Of a stretch of 64,000 nt of DNA, positions 34,448 through 46,265 are shown piece by piece. The translations under genes were made by a program, and so were the position numbers. This DNA comes from Sarcophilus harrisii (taxonomy: Eukaryota > Chordata > Mammalia > Dasyuromorphia > Dasyuridae). Location of the stretch: contig NC_045428.1 of assembly GCF_902635505.1 (NCBI RefSeq), positions 67,217,141 to 67,281,140 of the forward strand, in the 5' to 3' direction. Below the pieces are notes generated by a model that did no database searches, was not told the origin of the DNA, and saw only the letters and a program-made list of their open reading frames with translations. Position 1 is the first letter of the stretch. Each line of letters begins with the position of its first letter.

Positions 34448-34488
34448 CGTGTGTGTGGGGTACACACACACACACACACACACACACG
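34448..34488. repeat. GT/CA microsatellite with inverted halves
   Basis: A short GTGTGTG tract is followed by GGGTA and a (CA)13 tract, so the two halves can pair. Confidence 0.9.
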
Positions 34489-35689
34489 AATATATCCATA
34501 TACGCATATGTTTGTACATATGTGAATGAATGAATACCTATGCATATAATGTGTGTGTACATGTAGCTTTTACTTCTGCTTTATTTTGAGCTCTGATGAT
34601 CTGAAGCAAGTCAAATCTTTCCCAATCCAGCTGTATTGATTTCTCCCTCTTTCTCCACCCATCCCTTAAATATCCCAAACTATTCCTCTATATAATCAGT
34701 TAATTAAGACAATACCAGTCTTGGAATCACAAATGATTTTAATACCTGATCTACTATTCAAAATGACACTACAAGGAATGGAGTTATGTTTTCTTTGTAG
34801 CTTGGTTTTATTATTATTAACCAAGTAAGGGCTTATTTACAATATTTTCACTGACAATAACTCATTAGACAATGTCAGCTGAAAATTTGTTAATGGACTT
34901 CAACTCTCTGAGCCATATGTGAGCCTCCTTTCTTTTTTACCCTTAGGGCTATTTGGAATGAATGATTCTCCTGAAATGGACAACATATTGTCAAAAGTTT
35001 GAAAGCAGATGGGGCTGAACAGAATTCCGTTGAATGCTCATTGTTACACAATCCAATATTTATAGCAATTAAAGTTCACTAACGTCTATAAAAACCTGCC
35101 GCAGCTGTGAGTCAAACAAGTGCCTTGACCTACCCAATTAGACAAAATAAACATCAATATTATAATTGGATGGATGATTCCTTTTTTCTCCCAAATTAAT
35201 ATAAATAATGGTTATCCTTTAAAGTCAAATGAATACTGTATTTTTAAATGAGAAGAGTGGAGACCTAGTTAACAATTTCCAAAATCATAGGGAAAATAAG
35301 AGTACAATGATGTTTATCACTGAAACTCCAAAGGAAGCTGTTTTATGGCACAAGAATAAAAGAGCCATTGGCTTAAGGCCAATTGTTTTTCAAGGTAGTT
35401 TTAAAAGTATACAGCAATAATGGTTTTTTAAATAAATAATATGTAAATAAATAATTTTAAATAATTAGTAAGCTTTTAAAGTTTACTAATTATATCAAAC
35501 CATTAATATTAGGACTTGTAACTGAGGCAACTTACTTCAGAATTCCACTTCCTAATCAGCTACAAAGCTTAATGGATCAAGTTCTAGATATGGAATCTGA
35601 GAAGCCTGACGGAGTCAAACAATTGTTAAATCTTATTATTTCTATCTCTATGACATGACTGATCTGAGCTCTTCTCTCCACTTATATAA
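34489..35689. other. Single-copy-looking stretch, no gene recognised
   Basis: The stretch 34790-35200 has no repeat I recognise and a more balanced composition than its AT-rich neighbours. It includes an AP-1-like TGAGTCA at about 35107. It is a candidate conserved non-coding element, but this is a guess. Confidence 0.35.
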
Positions 35690-36150
35690 TGACCACCTTG
35701 ATTCAGGACTTCATTACCTCTTTCCTAAACTATTAAAATAGCCTTCTGGTTACTCTTCCTGTCTCAAGTGCCACCTCCACTCCAATCCATCCAATACTTT
35801 GACTCATTTGTCAAAATCAATTTCCTAAAGGGCAATGAGTTTACTCCCCTACTCAATAAATTCCAGTAGCACTAAATAAGGAGCTCTAAAATTAAATTCA
35901 ATCTTTTCTCTTTGTTCTTTCAAAATATGTTCCCCACCTGTCTTTCCAGTCTTATTATATACATTTTCCTTCATAAACTATGGTGCAATCTGACCTCACC
36001 TTTCTTCATATGTGATATCCCATTTTCTGTCTCTGTGCTTTTCCCACTGCTGTCCTCCATACCTGGGAAGCTCTCTCTGCCCAAATCCATTCCTTTTAAA
36101 ATGTTAATTTCCTTCAAGACCCAGTTCAAGAGCCAATTTCTACATCAAAT
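35690..36150 (+). mobile_element. L2 LINE 3' UTR fragment
   Basis: L2 blocks in consensus order: 'aaaatagccttctggttact', 'cactccaatccatccaatac', 'catacctgggaagctctctc', 'ccttcaagacccagttcaag'. Confidence 0.65.
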
Positions 36151-36397
36151 ATTTAAATATTTTATTATTTATTTAGCAAAAGCACTACCCTGCTTTTCCG
36201 TGTTTCCTTCTGAACTTCCTTCTGCAATCTCTTTTGTATTTTTTTAATGTTTCATTGGTTCTCTTATTTTTTGCTTTTCTTCACTATTACTACCCTTATC
36301 TTTTCTATCCCCTCTCCCTGAGCCACCTACTACTCTTCTCCCCAAAATTAAAATACTTCATAACAAGTGGCCAAACAAACTTACAAATTGGTTGTGT

Positions 36398-36513
36398 CTA
36401 GAAATTTAAGTTTCACTACACATGTAATACATCCCTACTCTGCCAAAAGGTGGGAGAAAACTTAAGTCTCTCTGCACATCTAATACATCCCCACTGCTAA
36501 AAGGTGGGAGGAA
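36398..36513 (-). repeat. Two-copy tandem repeat, probably in L1 3' UTR
   Basis: Two units of about 55-60 bp share 'taatacatccc', 'act..' and 'aaaaggtgggag'. They abut a reverse-strand L1 fragment and probably belong to its 3' UTR. Confidence 0.6.
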
Positions 36514-37400
36514 TGTTTTATCATCAATTTTCTGGTGTCTTCTTGGAATCCATTGTATTGGAATTCATTAAATCCTTCATTTAATTTTTTTTTTTTTTTG
36601 TTTCTCTTGTTTGCAAGTAAACAAAACTTTTTAACATTCTTTTTTTTTTTTAAATTTTGAGCTCCAAATTCTGTCCCTCTCCCCAAAAGATAAGCAATTT
36701 GATATAAATTATACATGTACAATCATGCAAAACATTTTTATATTAAACCATGTTGCAAAAGAAAATATATGCCAAAAAAAGCAAGAATAAAAAAGAAATT
36801 TTAGAAGTATACTTTGATCTTCACTCAGGCTCTATCAGTTCTTTCTCTGGAGGTGAAGAGCATTTTTCAATCATGAATACTTAGGAATATTCTTGGATCA
36901 CTGTGTTGTGGAGAACTGCTGAGTCGTTTACAGTGGCTATTACTGTGTACAATGTTCTTAAATCTTTTAAAAGTTTTTTCCCCTTTATATTATTGTAGTC
37001 ATTTGAATAAATTGTTCTCCTGGCTCTGTATCATTTCATCAAGTTTACCATCAAGCTTTTCCTGGCTTCCCTAAGCCTGTTGCTTTCGTCATTTCTTAAC
37101 CTACAGCACTATTTTATTACGTTCTCATGACATTGTTTGTTCAATTGTTCCCAACTTGCCTTCCTTACTCTCAGTTCATGGTTGCAAAACAAAATGCAAT
37201 AATAAATATTTTTTATTTCTATGAATCCTTGCCTTATGTCTTAGATCTTTGGGGGTTTATGCTTAGTAGCAGTATCTCTGTGTGAAAGGAGGAGATACCC
37301 AATGTTTAGTGACTTGCAATTTGAGTTCCAAATTGCTTTCCAGAATTTTTGTATCACTTCACAACCTCAACTGTCCATGAAACCTTTCATTATCTTTCCA
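36514..37400 (-). mobile_element. L1 3' region, reverse strand
   Basis: The complement of L1 3' sequence is visible: 'tgagctccaaattctgtccc', 'gataagcaatttgatataaa', 'ttctcctggctctgtatcat', 'caaattgctttccagaattt'. It looks older and more decayed than the L1 at 24887. Confidence 0.6.
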
Positions 37401-37479
37401 GTTACCAGCACCTGCCAAATCACCTTGTATCTCTTAGGTACATATTTGAGGTACGTTAGTCCCATTCCTTCTTTAATAT

Positions 37480-37600
37480 GTAAGCTCCTTGAGAATGGGG
37501 ATTATTCATATTTTCCTTCACATTCTCAGTGGCTAGTACAGTTCCTGGAACATGGCAGAAATTTAATAAATGTTTGCTTATTTATTGACTGTTTCATATC
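37480..37600 (+). mobile_element. L2-type 3' end fragment
   Basis: The phrases 'agctccttgagaatggggat' and 'gttcctggaacatggcagaa' then 'taataaatgtttgc' form the standard L2 3' end. Confidence 0.6.
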
Positions 37601-37617
37601 TTTGACCCTGACATTTA

Positions 37618-37820
37618 TTAGAGCACTGGACTTGGAGGAAGACCTGAGCTCTACTTAGCAGCTATAGTGGGTAAGTCACTTAACCTCACTTTGCCTCAGC
37701 AACCTCTTCTAGAAAATGAGCATAACAATATTTGTAGTGTCTGCCATACACTGAGCATTACAGTGAGACTCAAGGGAGATAATATATTTTAAAGCACAAA
37801 TGTTAGTTATTAATTCTTTA
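37618..37820 (+). mobile_element. Therian CORE-SINE
   Basis: The phrases 'agcactggacttggaggaag', 'taagtcacttaacctcactt' and 'gaaaatgagcataacaa' followed by the tail-like 'aaagcacaaatgttagttat'. Confidence 0.6.
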
Positions 37821-37824
37821 AAGC

Positions 37825-38010
37825 AATGGTGTCTAACTCAAAGAGAAAGTGGGGCCACCAAACTACACATAATTATCTCTGTCAGCTACTTACTGACTTA
37901 GAAAATTGCATATTAAAACATTCTATTGAATTTTTATTTATTTCATTAAATATTTCACACACATTTTAATCTGATTCAGGCCATACCCAAGACTGTACCA
38001 GTCATAGTTT
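37825..38010 (+). mobile_element. hAT-like non-autonomous DNA transposon relic
   Basis: It begins near 'gcaatggtgtctaactcaaa' and contains 'tttttatttatttcattaaa' and 'aatctgattcaggcc', matching from memory the 'gtgtcaaactc' class of mammalian hAT MITEs. The right terminal repeat is not clear. Confidence 0.45.
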
Positions 38011-38109
38011 CAGTCTATAAAAATTAAAAAAGAACTCAAATTTAAAAAAAAAAAAAAGAATGTAGATTTTTTTGCATGTAATCAGGAAATATTTAATGAA
38101 ATAAAATAA

Positions 38110-38275
38110 ATTTTAAAAATGTTTTTAATGCTAGCTATTACTTGTAATATTTTGGGCAAGTTATTCAATTGCCCTGGTCCTAAGTTTCCTCATCTACTAA
38201 TATCAAGGATTTAGAAGTGACAAACTCTGAGGTCTCTTCTAGCATTAAAGTACCCCTGTCCTGGGGCCTCTCCTT
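38110..38275 (+). mobile_element. MIR-like SINE fragment
   Basis: The phrase 'gggcaagttattcaattgcc' then 'taagtttcctcatctac' is a weak but ordered match. Confidence 0.4.
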
Positions 38276-38449
38276 CTAATTGGAAAGGGTGGAAAAGGGA
38301 CAGTGAAGAGCTCTTAAATCCTTTATTTAAGGAGACTGCTGGGACAGCCATCTCATAAATTATCCACCTAGCTTGCACTCATCTGGATTCAACATAACAC
38401 TAGCTGGGTATCCTCCCTTTTTGTTTCTTTTTTATGTGTTGTCTTGTCC

Positions 38450-38585
38450 TATTACATTGTTAACTCCTTGAATTCAGGGATTATCTTTTTCTCCCCCCTC
38501 TTTTTTTTTTTTTTTTTTGGGAATTCCCAGTACTTAGCACAGTATCTGGCACATAATAGGCACTTTGAAAATCTTTATTGATTGA
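38450..38585 (+). mobile_element. L2-type 3' end fragment
   Basis: The phrase 'aactccttgaattcagggat', a T run, then 'cagtacttagcacagtatct' and 'ggcacataataggcacttt'. Confidence 0.6.
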
Positions 38586-39622
38586 CTAAAATCTCTGATT
38601 GTAAAAGCGCAGCTGAACTTTTGGTGCTGTTCTCATATTTTTAATTACTTACCTAAGTAGATGAGTAGATATCTCCTTTCTGCCCACCAAAGTAAGGGGA
38701 CAGAAGGAAAAGAGCCACACTGAGGTTCTCACAAACTCCAAAGTAATATTTTTTTTTGCTTTGTTTTTGTTCTATGCCTGACAAACATTACCCAAAAAGA
38801 TTATTTCCATATACACAGAAAAGAGAAACTATAAATTCAAAATGTTAGAATATTTCAACTGAGCTCAGTCATCTTCAAAGTTTACAACATACCTTCCTCA
38901 GCCCCTTTTTTCTTAGACCAGCAATTTACCACCGATCAAGTTCTAATTTTAAGCCATGCCCAAATTCAGGCTTGCTTAAACTGAGTAATCACGGTCTTCA
39001 CTGGCTAGCCATCCAGAAGTATTTCCCTCTCTTCATCAAGAAAGAAAAAGAAGTTCAGTGCTAAAGAAAGGAGACTTCTGTCACAGAATAAGAGACACTA
39101 AGCTAAAGTCTGAAATGTCACCTTTTATTGAGGAAGTCAACTTTTGTGTCTTCCCCTAGGGGAAATAATCTAAGATATAGAATCCTTTCTTTTCTACAGA
39201 ACACTGAAAGATGTGCCAGAGATTCACAATGGAAGGAACAGAAACTCTAAATTTAAACATCTGGTGTCTTTTCAGTGAAGGCTACTTTTAGTCTATTTCA
39301 TGATATTTGGGCCATGCTTATTTGATTAAAAATAACCCAAACCTGACTATGGTGATCTTGTTACATTGGCAATCTTAATATTGGGGTAGAAGAGTGGGGA
39401 AATTTTTATATATATGGCATTAGAGTTTTATTTGTTTATTGTTTTGTCTTCACAGTACTATATAGAAAATTTCAAAACAATGTTAGACACACTATTTTAT
39501 CAAAATACTCAGGAGACCTATACATATAATAGTTTTTGTAGCTCAAATGAAACTGTACCCGAAGGGAAAAATCAAAGTATGATATCTGACAGAGGAGGAT
39601 ATTTTAAAAGTTGTAACTGTAT
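38586..39622. other. No gene recognised
   Basis: Unassigned sequence; nothing protein-like. Confidence 0.5.
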
Positions 39623-39624
39623 TG

Positions 39625-39820
39625 TTTAGTTGTTTAAATTGTGTTTGAGTCTTTGGGACCCCCCCTTTGTGATCTTCTTGACAAATATAGATGAGGAAAC
39701 TGAAGCAGACAGAAGTAATCGACTTGCCCAGGGTCACACAGCTAGTACATTTCTAAGGCTGGATTTGAACTCAGATTTTCCTGACTCCAATCTGAGCACC
39801 ATCTAGCTTCTATAAGCACT
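39625..39820 (-). mobile_element. MAR1-type SINE
   Basis: Reverse strand: tail remnant 'tttgagtctttgggacccc' at the left, 'agggtcacacagctagtaca' core, 'ctgactccaatctgagcacc' toward the head. Confidence 0.7.
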
Positions 39821-40061
39821 GAGGTATGAAAGAAAGGTTTTATAGAGAGCAGACCCCTAAATAAGCATTCAAATCATGCTTATGATATATATTGCCTGTG
39901 TAAACCAGGAAAGTCAAATAATCTCTGAAAGCCCCAATCTAACTCTAAGGCTACATATTATAGAGAAGACTATAAATTGCCAACTATAAATTGCCAACCT
40001 ACCTCGATAAAAGTTTTCCCCACAAGACAGTTCCTCTGCCAGTAAATCCCAAATCCAGTCC

Positions 40062-40700
40062 CTGTGATGAAGTCCTGGGTTACTAGGTGGGATTGGGATT
40101 GGCAGAGAGAGCCTAAAATACTGATAAAATTACTCCCTGAAGTAGGCAGAGAAGGGCACTGATGAGGGTCAATGTAATTTTATAGTCCCTTTATGGAGGT
40201 TGTGAGTAGCTCCACTTTGCTATGTCCAGTCAGAAATTTAAGTTATATCAAACCCCCAAGATTAAATTTCGCCTATAAATTTGTCTATGGCCCACATCAG
40301 TCTGCTGTGACATTCTGTCTCATGATATCTTTCTCCTCATCCCTCCTTCATGCCACATAGTATCTTTCCTCTCATCCCCCTCCCTCCATGCCTTATGGTG
40401 TTTTTCTCCTTCTTATAGCTAATTCTTTTAGAGTGCTAAACTCCTCTCTGAATTTAGTCTGTTGGTCAATGGAGTATTTCTTTTCTCCTGAATAATTGTG
40501 AGTTCCACTAGGGAACTTGTGCTTTCCATCATTAATTATTAAAACCTCTCTCTATGCTGTCCCAACTCTATTTCACAATTTCCATTCCTGGTATCTATTG
40601 GATCTCTTCATTTTGTCTGTAACTTCTTCTCTAAAATAAACCTATTTTTTTGGCAAAGAGAATGGCCATTGTGAATTCTTCACACGACAGAACCCCAACA
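40062..40700 (+). mobile_element. LTR with possible primer-binding site (fossil)
   Basis: On the plus strand an AATAAACC signal (about 40637) is followed by about 65 nt ending 'ACAGAACCCCAACA' at 40700. Next comes TTTGGTACCAG, which could be a primer-binding site. The 5' edge is uncertain, and no clear TATA or target duplication was found. I saw no convincing internal retroviral sequence downstream. Confidence 0.45.
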
Positions 40701-40704
40701 TTTG

Positions 40705-42559
40705 GTACCAGTTGCTTAATCTCATCATTTGGTTCTAAACTCCAAAATGTCATTTGTAACTGGGAATTGCTACTAAGATTACATCACCTATTCCTTCCAC
40801 TTATATTTGAGATGGATGTGAGCCCTTACAGGAAAAGGGAAGTGACCCAAACTTGGAAGATTTTGTTTATTTTTTTTCACTTAGGGAGGCTGATGGGAAT
40901 TATTTGAATACACATATTTCCTTATAATAGGTGAATGTTCAAGGAAGTCAAACCTATCTTGTGCAATCTGCACTACAGAAATCCCCTGTTTATCTGGCTC
41001 ATCCATCAAAGCAAGAGTAGGAGAATCAATGGAAACGTTTTGTTTTTCTCAATCTAATAACCAACCTCAGTTCCATTCTGTTATTTAGGTTATATACACT
41101 TTTAAGATTATTCCAGACAATGTTTTCTAACATTTGGCCTTTTCAGTTTTAATGGAAAGCAACACATTTTTATTTCCCTCCTTCAGATTGCTAATGAACA
41201 TCTCAATAAAGAGTAAACTTAGTCTCATGTCCTGTAGTCTTTTTGTTTTAAACATCATTGTTCACCATTACCATTTATTTATGTACAAATCAATTTGAAT
41301 ACATTTGGTGAAATTTCATTAGGTCTTAAATTGAATAGTTGGTTAAAGTCAAATTATATTGCATTATCTTGTTCATCTGGTACATAGTAATTCATTTTTC
41401 ACTAATTCATCCATGTCCCCGCTCTGAAATCATATCCATTTTATCTCTGTTGAATATTCCTTTAGAAAGTAATACCACTTAACACTAATACATTTTCTCT
41501 TCATTGTTTGCATTAATTTGTTGGGTGTTTTTGTGGCTAACATGAGGTTAATTGCTCAAATGATTTTTTTTTTTTGCTTTGATCAACAGAATTGCATTTA
41601 TTTTCTTCTAGTCCCCTAGAAACTTCTTAGTTTCTTAAGACTTTTCAAAAATGATTCTTGCCTGCAGGGAATTCATTAACTATTTCCCTTATCAACTTAG
41701 AATTCATATCAGACTTGATGATTTGCATATAGCTGTTCAAAATGTGCATTTTCCCTAACATGTTTTAAAAAAGAAACTAGATATTTTACTTTTATATACT
41801 TTATATATATACATATTTACATGTATAATATGTAAATTTTTCATGTGATATATGTATACATTTATATTTTATGTAATATGTAAATCCTAAACATATCATG
41901 TATTTTGTGTATTTATATTTTTATATATTTTATAATATATTTATATTTGTATGTGTTTACATATATTTTACATATGTGAGTTCAGATACTTGATTTTCTC
42001 TAAATCCAATTTATTTGTACTAGGCCTTTACAGCTTCAGTGGATTCAAGCCCCTTCCCATTTTATAATGGATTGTATTAGCTCAAAGGACACATGATAAT
42101 ATTTAAGAAATTCTTTTTATTTCCTGAGATTCCATGAACTAGCATTATCATTCTATTTGTCTGTTTTTTAATTGCTCACATCTTTCTCTACAGGTTTTAA
42201 AGGATTTTGGACAGTTGGATGAGGTTAAATTATTGACTTTTCCATTATTTTCCAAAATACACTTCATTCTTGAAACTTGTCCCACTACTCCAGGAAATTA
42301 TAATGTATGCTCAGATAATGTTTGGATCTTCAAAAATAATTCAACTGAATTGTAATAATGCTGAAGTTTTGGATCATCTTTTATCCTTAACAATTTGATA
42401 GCTAAATTTTATAAGTTTCATTTTTCCTATGTATCCAATCAATTGACAAATTGTATTTCTTTTTTATCTCCACCACATTTTGCTCTTTTTCTTTTCTGTA
42501 TTCATGACTCCTACCCTTTTAGAGTCCCTTTTCAACTTTGCACCTGACTTCTTAAGCTA
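40705..42559. other. No gene recognised; AT-rich tract
   Basis: Mostly AT-rich. A TATATA/ATGTAAAT-rich tract lies at 41790-41980. No exon or assignable repeat. Confidence 0.5.
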
Positions 42560-43003
42560 GGTTTCTATTTCAAGCATCCATTTATTTTAATCTAACCTCC
42601 ACATAACTATCAAAGGGATTTTTCCAAAGTCTAGGGCAATTATGTCACTTATTTTAATACGTGAGCTCCAGTGGCTCCCTATTACCTCATGAATCAAATA
42701 CAAAATGTTCTGACATTTAAAGCTCTTTACAACTTGGCCCTTTCCTAGCTTTCTAGGCTAGATGAGGCCTTTGTTGCATGGTACAATCTAGCCATACTGG
42801 CTTACTTGCTATTCCTCAAATACTATGATCCGTCTGCCATGTGTGTACCTTCCCACTGACCTGGAATGCTCCCCTGTTACAGCTGCTTTTTTGAATCCTT
42901 TCAAGTATAAAAATCACCTTCTGCTGGAAGGTTCTCTCAGCCATCGTTAGTTTTCCTCCTAAGAGAATTTTGTATCTATTCTGTATTTACCTTGCATATA
43001 TCT

Positions 43004-43058
43004 ACTTATATACATGTTTCACTGTGTGTGTGTGTCTAGTGCTTAGCATAGCACCTGG
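43004..43058 (+). repeat. Left copy of long direct repeat flanking the retroviral fragment
   Basis: A 55-bp unit runs from ACTTATATACATGTTTCACTG through (TG)n to TCTAGTGCTTAGCATAGCAC-CTGG. The right copy is 44148-44228. Confidence 0.95.
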
Positions 43059-44147
43059 TATAATGGGCTGAGGTTTGAGTTGATGCACTGAGGTCCCAAG
43101 TACATGAGGCTAAATAGTAATTGGACTATACTCTATTAATATACATAATTGGATAAAGAATGATGCCTGCCCACTCTCTGTGCAAGTCCTGATGTGTTGT
43201 ATAGGAAATGACGATTTTGGTGGTGGAGACAGAGAGACAGGAAGGGAAGCTGGGGGAGATTGACCTTGGTTCCATACTCCTAGCTGCTGGTCGTGTGGCT
43301 GCTGATCTAGCTAGCTTCTTGACTCAGCTAAACACATTGCTATCGCCGATTATCTTCCACCTCTGATCCTTCTTCACTGAGAATAAAGACTGACGATTTT
43401 CCCCTAACCTGAATTCCTGACTCCTGCTGATTTAAAAATACACGGTCTTCACAATTGGCGCCCAATGTGGGGCTGAAGCTGCCTCCTGAGGTAGAAAGTC
43501 ACCACACCCTTGCTCACTTAAGTCTCCATGCCCTGTGGGGATATGGTCATTAATCTCTTCATTGCCTTCCTCTCTGAGACATAGGACTTGAAAACCCTCA
43601 GGAATCATTGGATTCTCTGAGAAATGATAAGACTGTTACAGGACTTCAAAATCTGCTGGAATCATTGGATTCCCTAACACATAAAAAGACTTTTGCAGGA
43701 CTTCAAAAACTCGGGGGGATCATTGGATTCCCTGACATGTGAAGCAATGGACAATAGATTGGTTTTGGACTATCTCTTGGCTGCTGAAGAAGGTGTATGT
43801 GTGACTGTTGTTTACATACCCTCCTTCTAGGACTTCTGGTGATCTTTTCCAACACCATGTTGATTTATATTGTTTGCTATTCCGCTACTTGCGTGTATAA
43901 TTCATGTTTGTTACACCACATTGAGCCTGCACTGACGGTGGGGAGAGTCATCCCTAATAGCCTCTGCGTTATTGCTATGTGCTTGTGTAATACCTCCCAT
44001 GCTGATGGGTTTGTGCATAATAAGACCCTTCAGCCCAGAAACGCACTAGCAACCCCCACTTCCCTTTGGTGCTTTTCATCTCCCTTCCTGAGATGTCAGG
44101 GAGGGCGTGATCATCTCCTTTTTATGCTTTCACCGCCTTTCCTGAGA
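43059..44147 (+). mobile_element. ERV fragment: 5' LTR, primer-binding site and leader (fossil)
   Basis: The LTR is about 43064-43453, with AATAAAG near 43382 and an end TTCACA. TGGCGCCCAATGTGGGGC at 43456-43473 is a tRNA-Lys-type primer-binding site, so the element is class II-like. About 670 bp of leader or internal sequence follow, including three copies of an 'atcattggattc' motif block. There is no 3' LTR. It is clearly incomplete. Confidence 0.75.
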
Positions 44148-44164
44148 ACTTATATACATGTTTC

Positions 44165-44206
<42 letters not shown>

Positions 44207-44228
44207 TAGTGCTTAGCATAGCACCTGG
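44148..44228 (+). repeat. Right copy of long direct repeat, with expanded (TG)n
   Basis: Identical to 43004-43058 except that the TG tract is 26 bp longer, for 81 bp in total. Confidence 0.95.
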
Positions 44229-44264
44229 AACAGAGTACTCACTCAGTAAATGCATATTGATTTT

Positions 44265-44525
44265 TTTTTCCTTGGTAGCATTTTACTTTTTCAACTACAT
44301 GCAAAGATAGTCTTCAACATTCATTTTTGTAAGATTTTGTGTTCCAAATGTTTCTCCCTCCTTCCCTTTCCCCCTCTTCCCCAAGACAGCAAGCAATCTG
44401 ATATAGGTTAAACATATGCAATCTTTTAAAATATATTTCCATATTTATTATGTTGCATAAGAAAAATCTGACCAAAAGGGAATAAAACCATGGGGATGAA
44501 AAAGCAAACAAACAAAAAAAGTAAA
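44265..44525 (-). mobile_element. L1 3' fragment
   Basis: The plus strand shows the complement of the L1 3' UTR: 'caacattcatttttgtaaga', 'cagcaagcaatctgatatag', 'atttattatgttgcataaga'. Confidence 0.6.
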
Positions 44526-44547
44526 AATACTAATGCATATTTTGATT

Positions 44548-44670
44548 AATTTCTTCCTCTGTAAAATGGGTATTATGATACCTTTCCTAATTCTCTCACA
44601 GGATTGTTGTGAAGATTAGATAAGATAAGCAAGTAAAACACTTTGAAAACTTCAAATATTAGCTATGTGT
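44548..44670 (+). mobile_element. Therian CORE-SINE tail fragment
   Basis: The phrases 'ctgtaaaatgggtattatga' and 'acaggattgttgtgaagatt' are the SINE's 3' half. Confidence 0.55.
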
Positions 44671-45110
44671 AGATATGAAAGAGACATCTAATTGTGGTTG
44701 TTGGAAATCTGGTCTGTGTATCCTTGGACAAGTCAATTAACTTTCCAATTTCCCCAAAACTTCTCTCTAAGATGTGAGGCAGTTAGCCTGAGGACAAATT
44801 CTCCATATATATAAAATAAATGACAGATTTGGAGTCAAATCTGTATGTAGCTATATTATTTTAGCACTTAGCACACAGCAGGGATTCCATAACTGTTGGA
44901 TTTTTTTTTCTTCTTAGCTGCTGATATTCATATAATTATTTTTAAATTTTTGTTTTCATAAATTCATACAATGGTCATAAATACCCAACTTCCATTTTGA
45001 TATTCTGTATTAATTCCCTTTTATCTATTAGAAGTAGCTCCAGAATAGCTTTTTTTGTTCGGTGATATATATTTTTCCTATCAGTATCATGAAGTTGCCA
45101 TATTCCCTCA
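44671..45110. other. No gene recognised
   Basis: Unassigned AT-rich sequence with faint L2-like text near 44870. Confidence 0.5.
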
Positions 45111-46265
45111 GTTAATTAGCATTTATAGAGCATCTCTTCTGTATCACAGTCTGTGTTAAGCAGAAAGGAAAAAGGAAAGGCAAAAAATTAGAAGTAAGCA
45201 AACAAAAAAGAACGTCATGGGCTAATGAGGTGAGGAGAAAGCAGAAATACAAACTATGTATAAACAAGCTATATACCTGGTGTGTTAGAAACAGTCAACA
45301 GAGCGAGAGGCACAGGTGATTATAAAGGGTGTTGAGGCATCTTGTAAAAAGTGGGATTTTAGATTAGACTTGAAGGAAGCCAGAAAATTCAAGAGAAGAT
45401 GAAGCATGAGAGAGTTTGTTATGCCAAAGTTCCCTTTTAATGAGGTGACCACTTCCTCCAATTGTCCTATTTCGTAATTCTGCCTTAAGTTATGACCGTC
45501 CCCTCTTAATGGTTGAGATAAAGGTTTTATAGACATTCATTCCTTAATGTCATTAGAATATCAGTAACCTCCTTCTATTAGGTTATCCCCACCTGGGTCC
45601 CTCCATTATGTCATTGTTCTTGTTATTCCATAAAAGGCTCGCTGCCCCGATACTCGGGGCTAGACTCTTTGAGATGATAGTCTCGTCTAGCCCTGGGATC
45701 AACATGAATGCATTGGTCCCAGTATTTCTCTCCATTTAATAAATTATTGAATTGGTTTCTAATCTCTGTCTTGCTCAGTTTCTTCGGCATTACAAGTTCA
45801 AAAGCGCACAGTGTTTTTGGAATAGCACACAGTGAAAATATCTGGAGTTAGGAGATGGAGTGTTTAGTTTGAAGGAAACCTGTGTCTCTGGATCAAGGAA
45901 TATATATTGAGGATCAAAATGTAAGAATGGAAAGATAGGAAGAGGGCCAAGGTGTGAAGGGTTTTGAATACCAAACAGGATATTTTATATTTTGTGGTGA
46001 TAAGGAGTTCTATTGAAGAGGAAGGCAGGGAGAAGTCATATCTGCAGTTAGAATGATTCATTTGGCCATTGGGTAGAATAGAGAGAGACTTGAAGAAGGC
46101 TCAGCCACCAACAGGCTATTGCAATAATCCAGACGTGAAGAGAAGAAGGCTTGTATCTGGGTGGGGGCAGTAGCAGAAAAGAGAATGGGTTATTTGTGAG
46201 AGATATTACAACAGTAAAATCAGCAGGATTTTATAGAGGGAATACTAAATGATACCAAGTAGATA
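45111..46265 (+). repeat. Ancient dispersed repeat, split by a solo LTR
   Basis: The left part (45111-45416) and right part (45799-46265) read as one old mammalian repeat: 'ttagacttgaaggaagccag' before the LTR, then 'gggccaaggtgtgaagggtt', 'ggctattgcaataatccaga' after it. I recognise the pattern but not a secure family name. Confidence 0.5.
45417..45794 (+). mobile_element. Solo LTR, ERV1-like (fossil)
   Basis: It starts TGTTATGCC and ends GGCATTACA, flanked by AGTT on both sides (45413-45416 and 45795-45798). It has CCATAAAAGGC (about 45631) and AATAAATT (about 45739). It is the same family as 11228-11756, in the opposite direction, and 378 bp against 529 bp. Confidence 0.85.

Larger units (their letters stand above)
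42560..44262 (+). mobile_element. L2 LINE 3' region, split by a retroviral fragment
   Basis: The L2 3' UTR is followed from 'gagctccagtggctccctat' (about 42663) through 'ctgacctggaatgctcccct' to 'gtgcttagcatagcacctgg' at 43058. It resumes after the insertion with 'cagagtactcactcagtaaa' (44231). The sequence at the split is present on both sides of the insertion. Confidence 0.7.

Noticed and set aside
43797-44216. 139-codon frame in the retroviral fragment
   Set aside because: It runs into the TG microsatellite and L2 sequence, so its end cannot be native. I treat the whole segment as a fossil fragment and make no protein claim.
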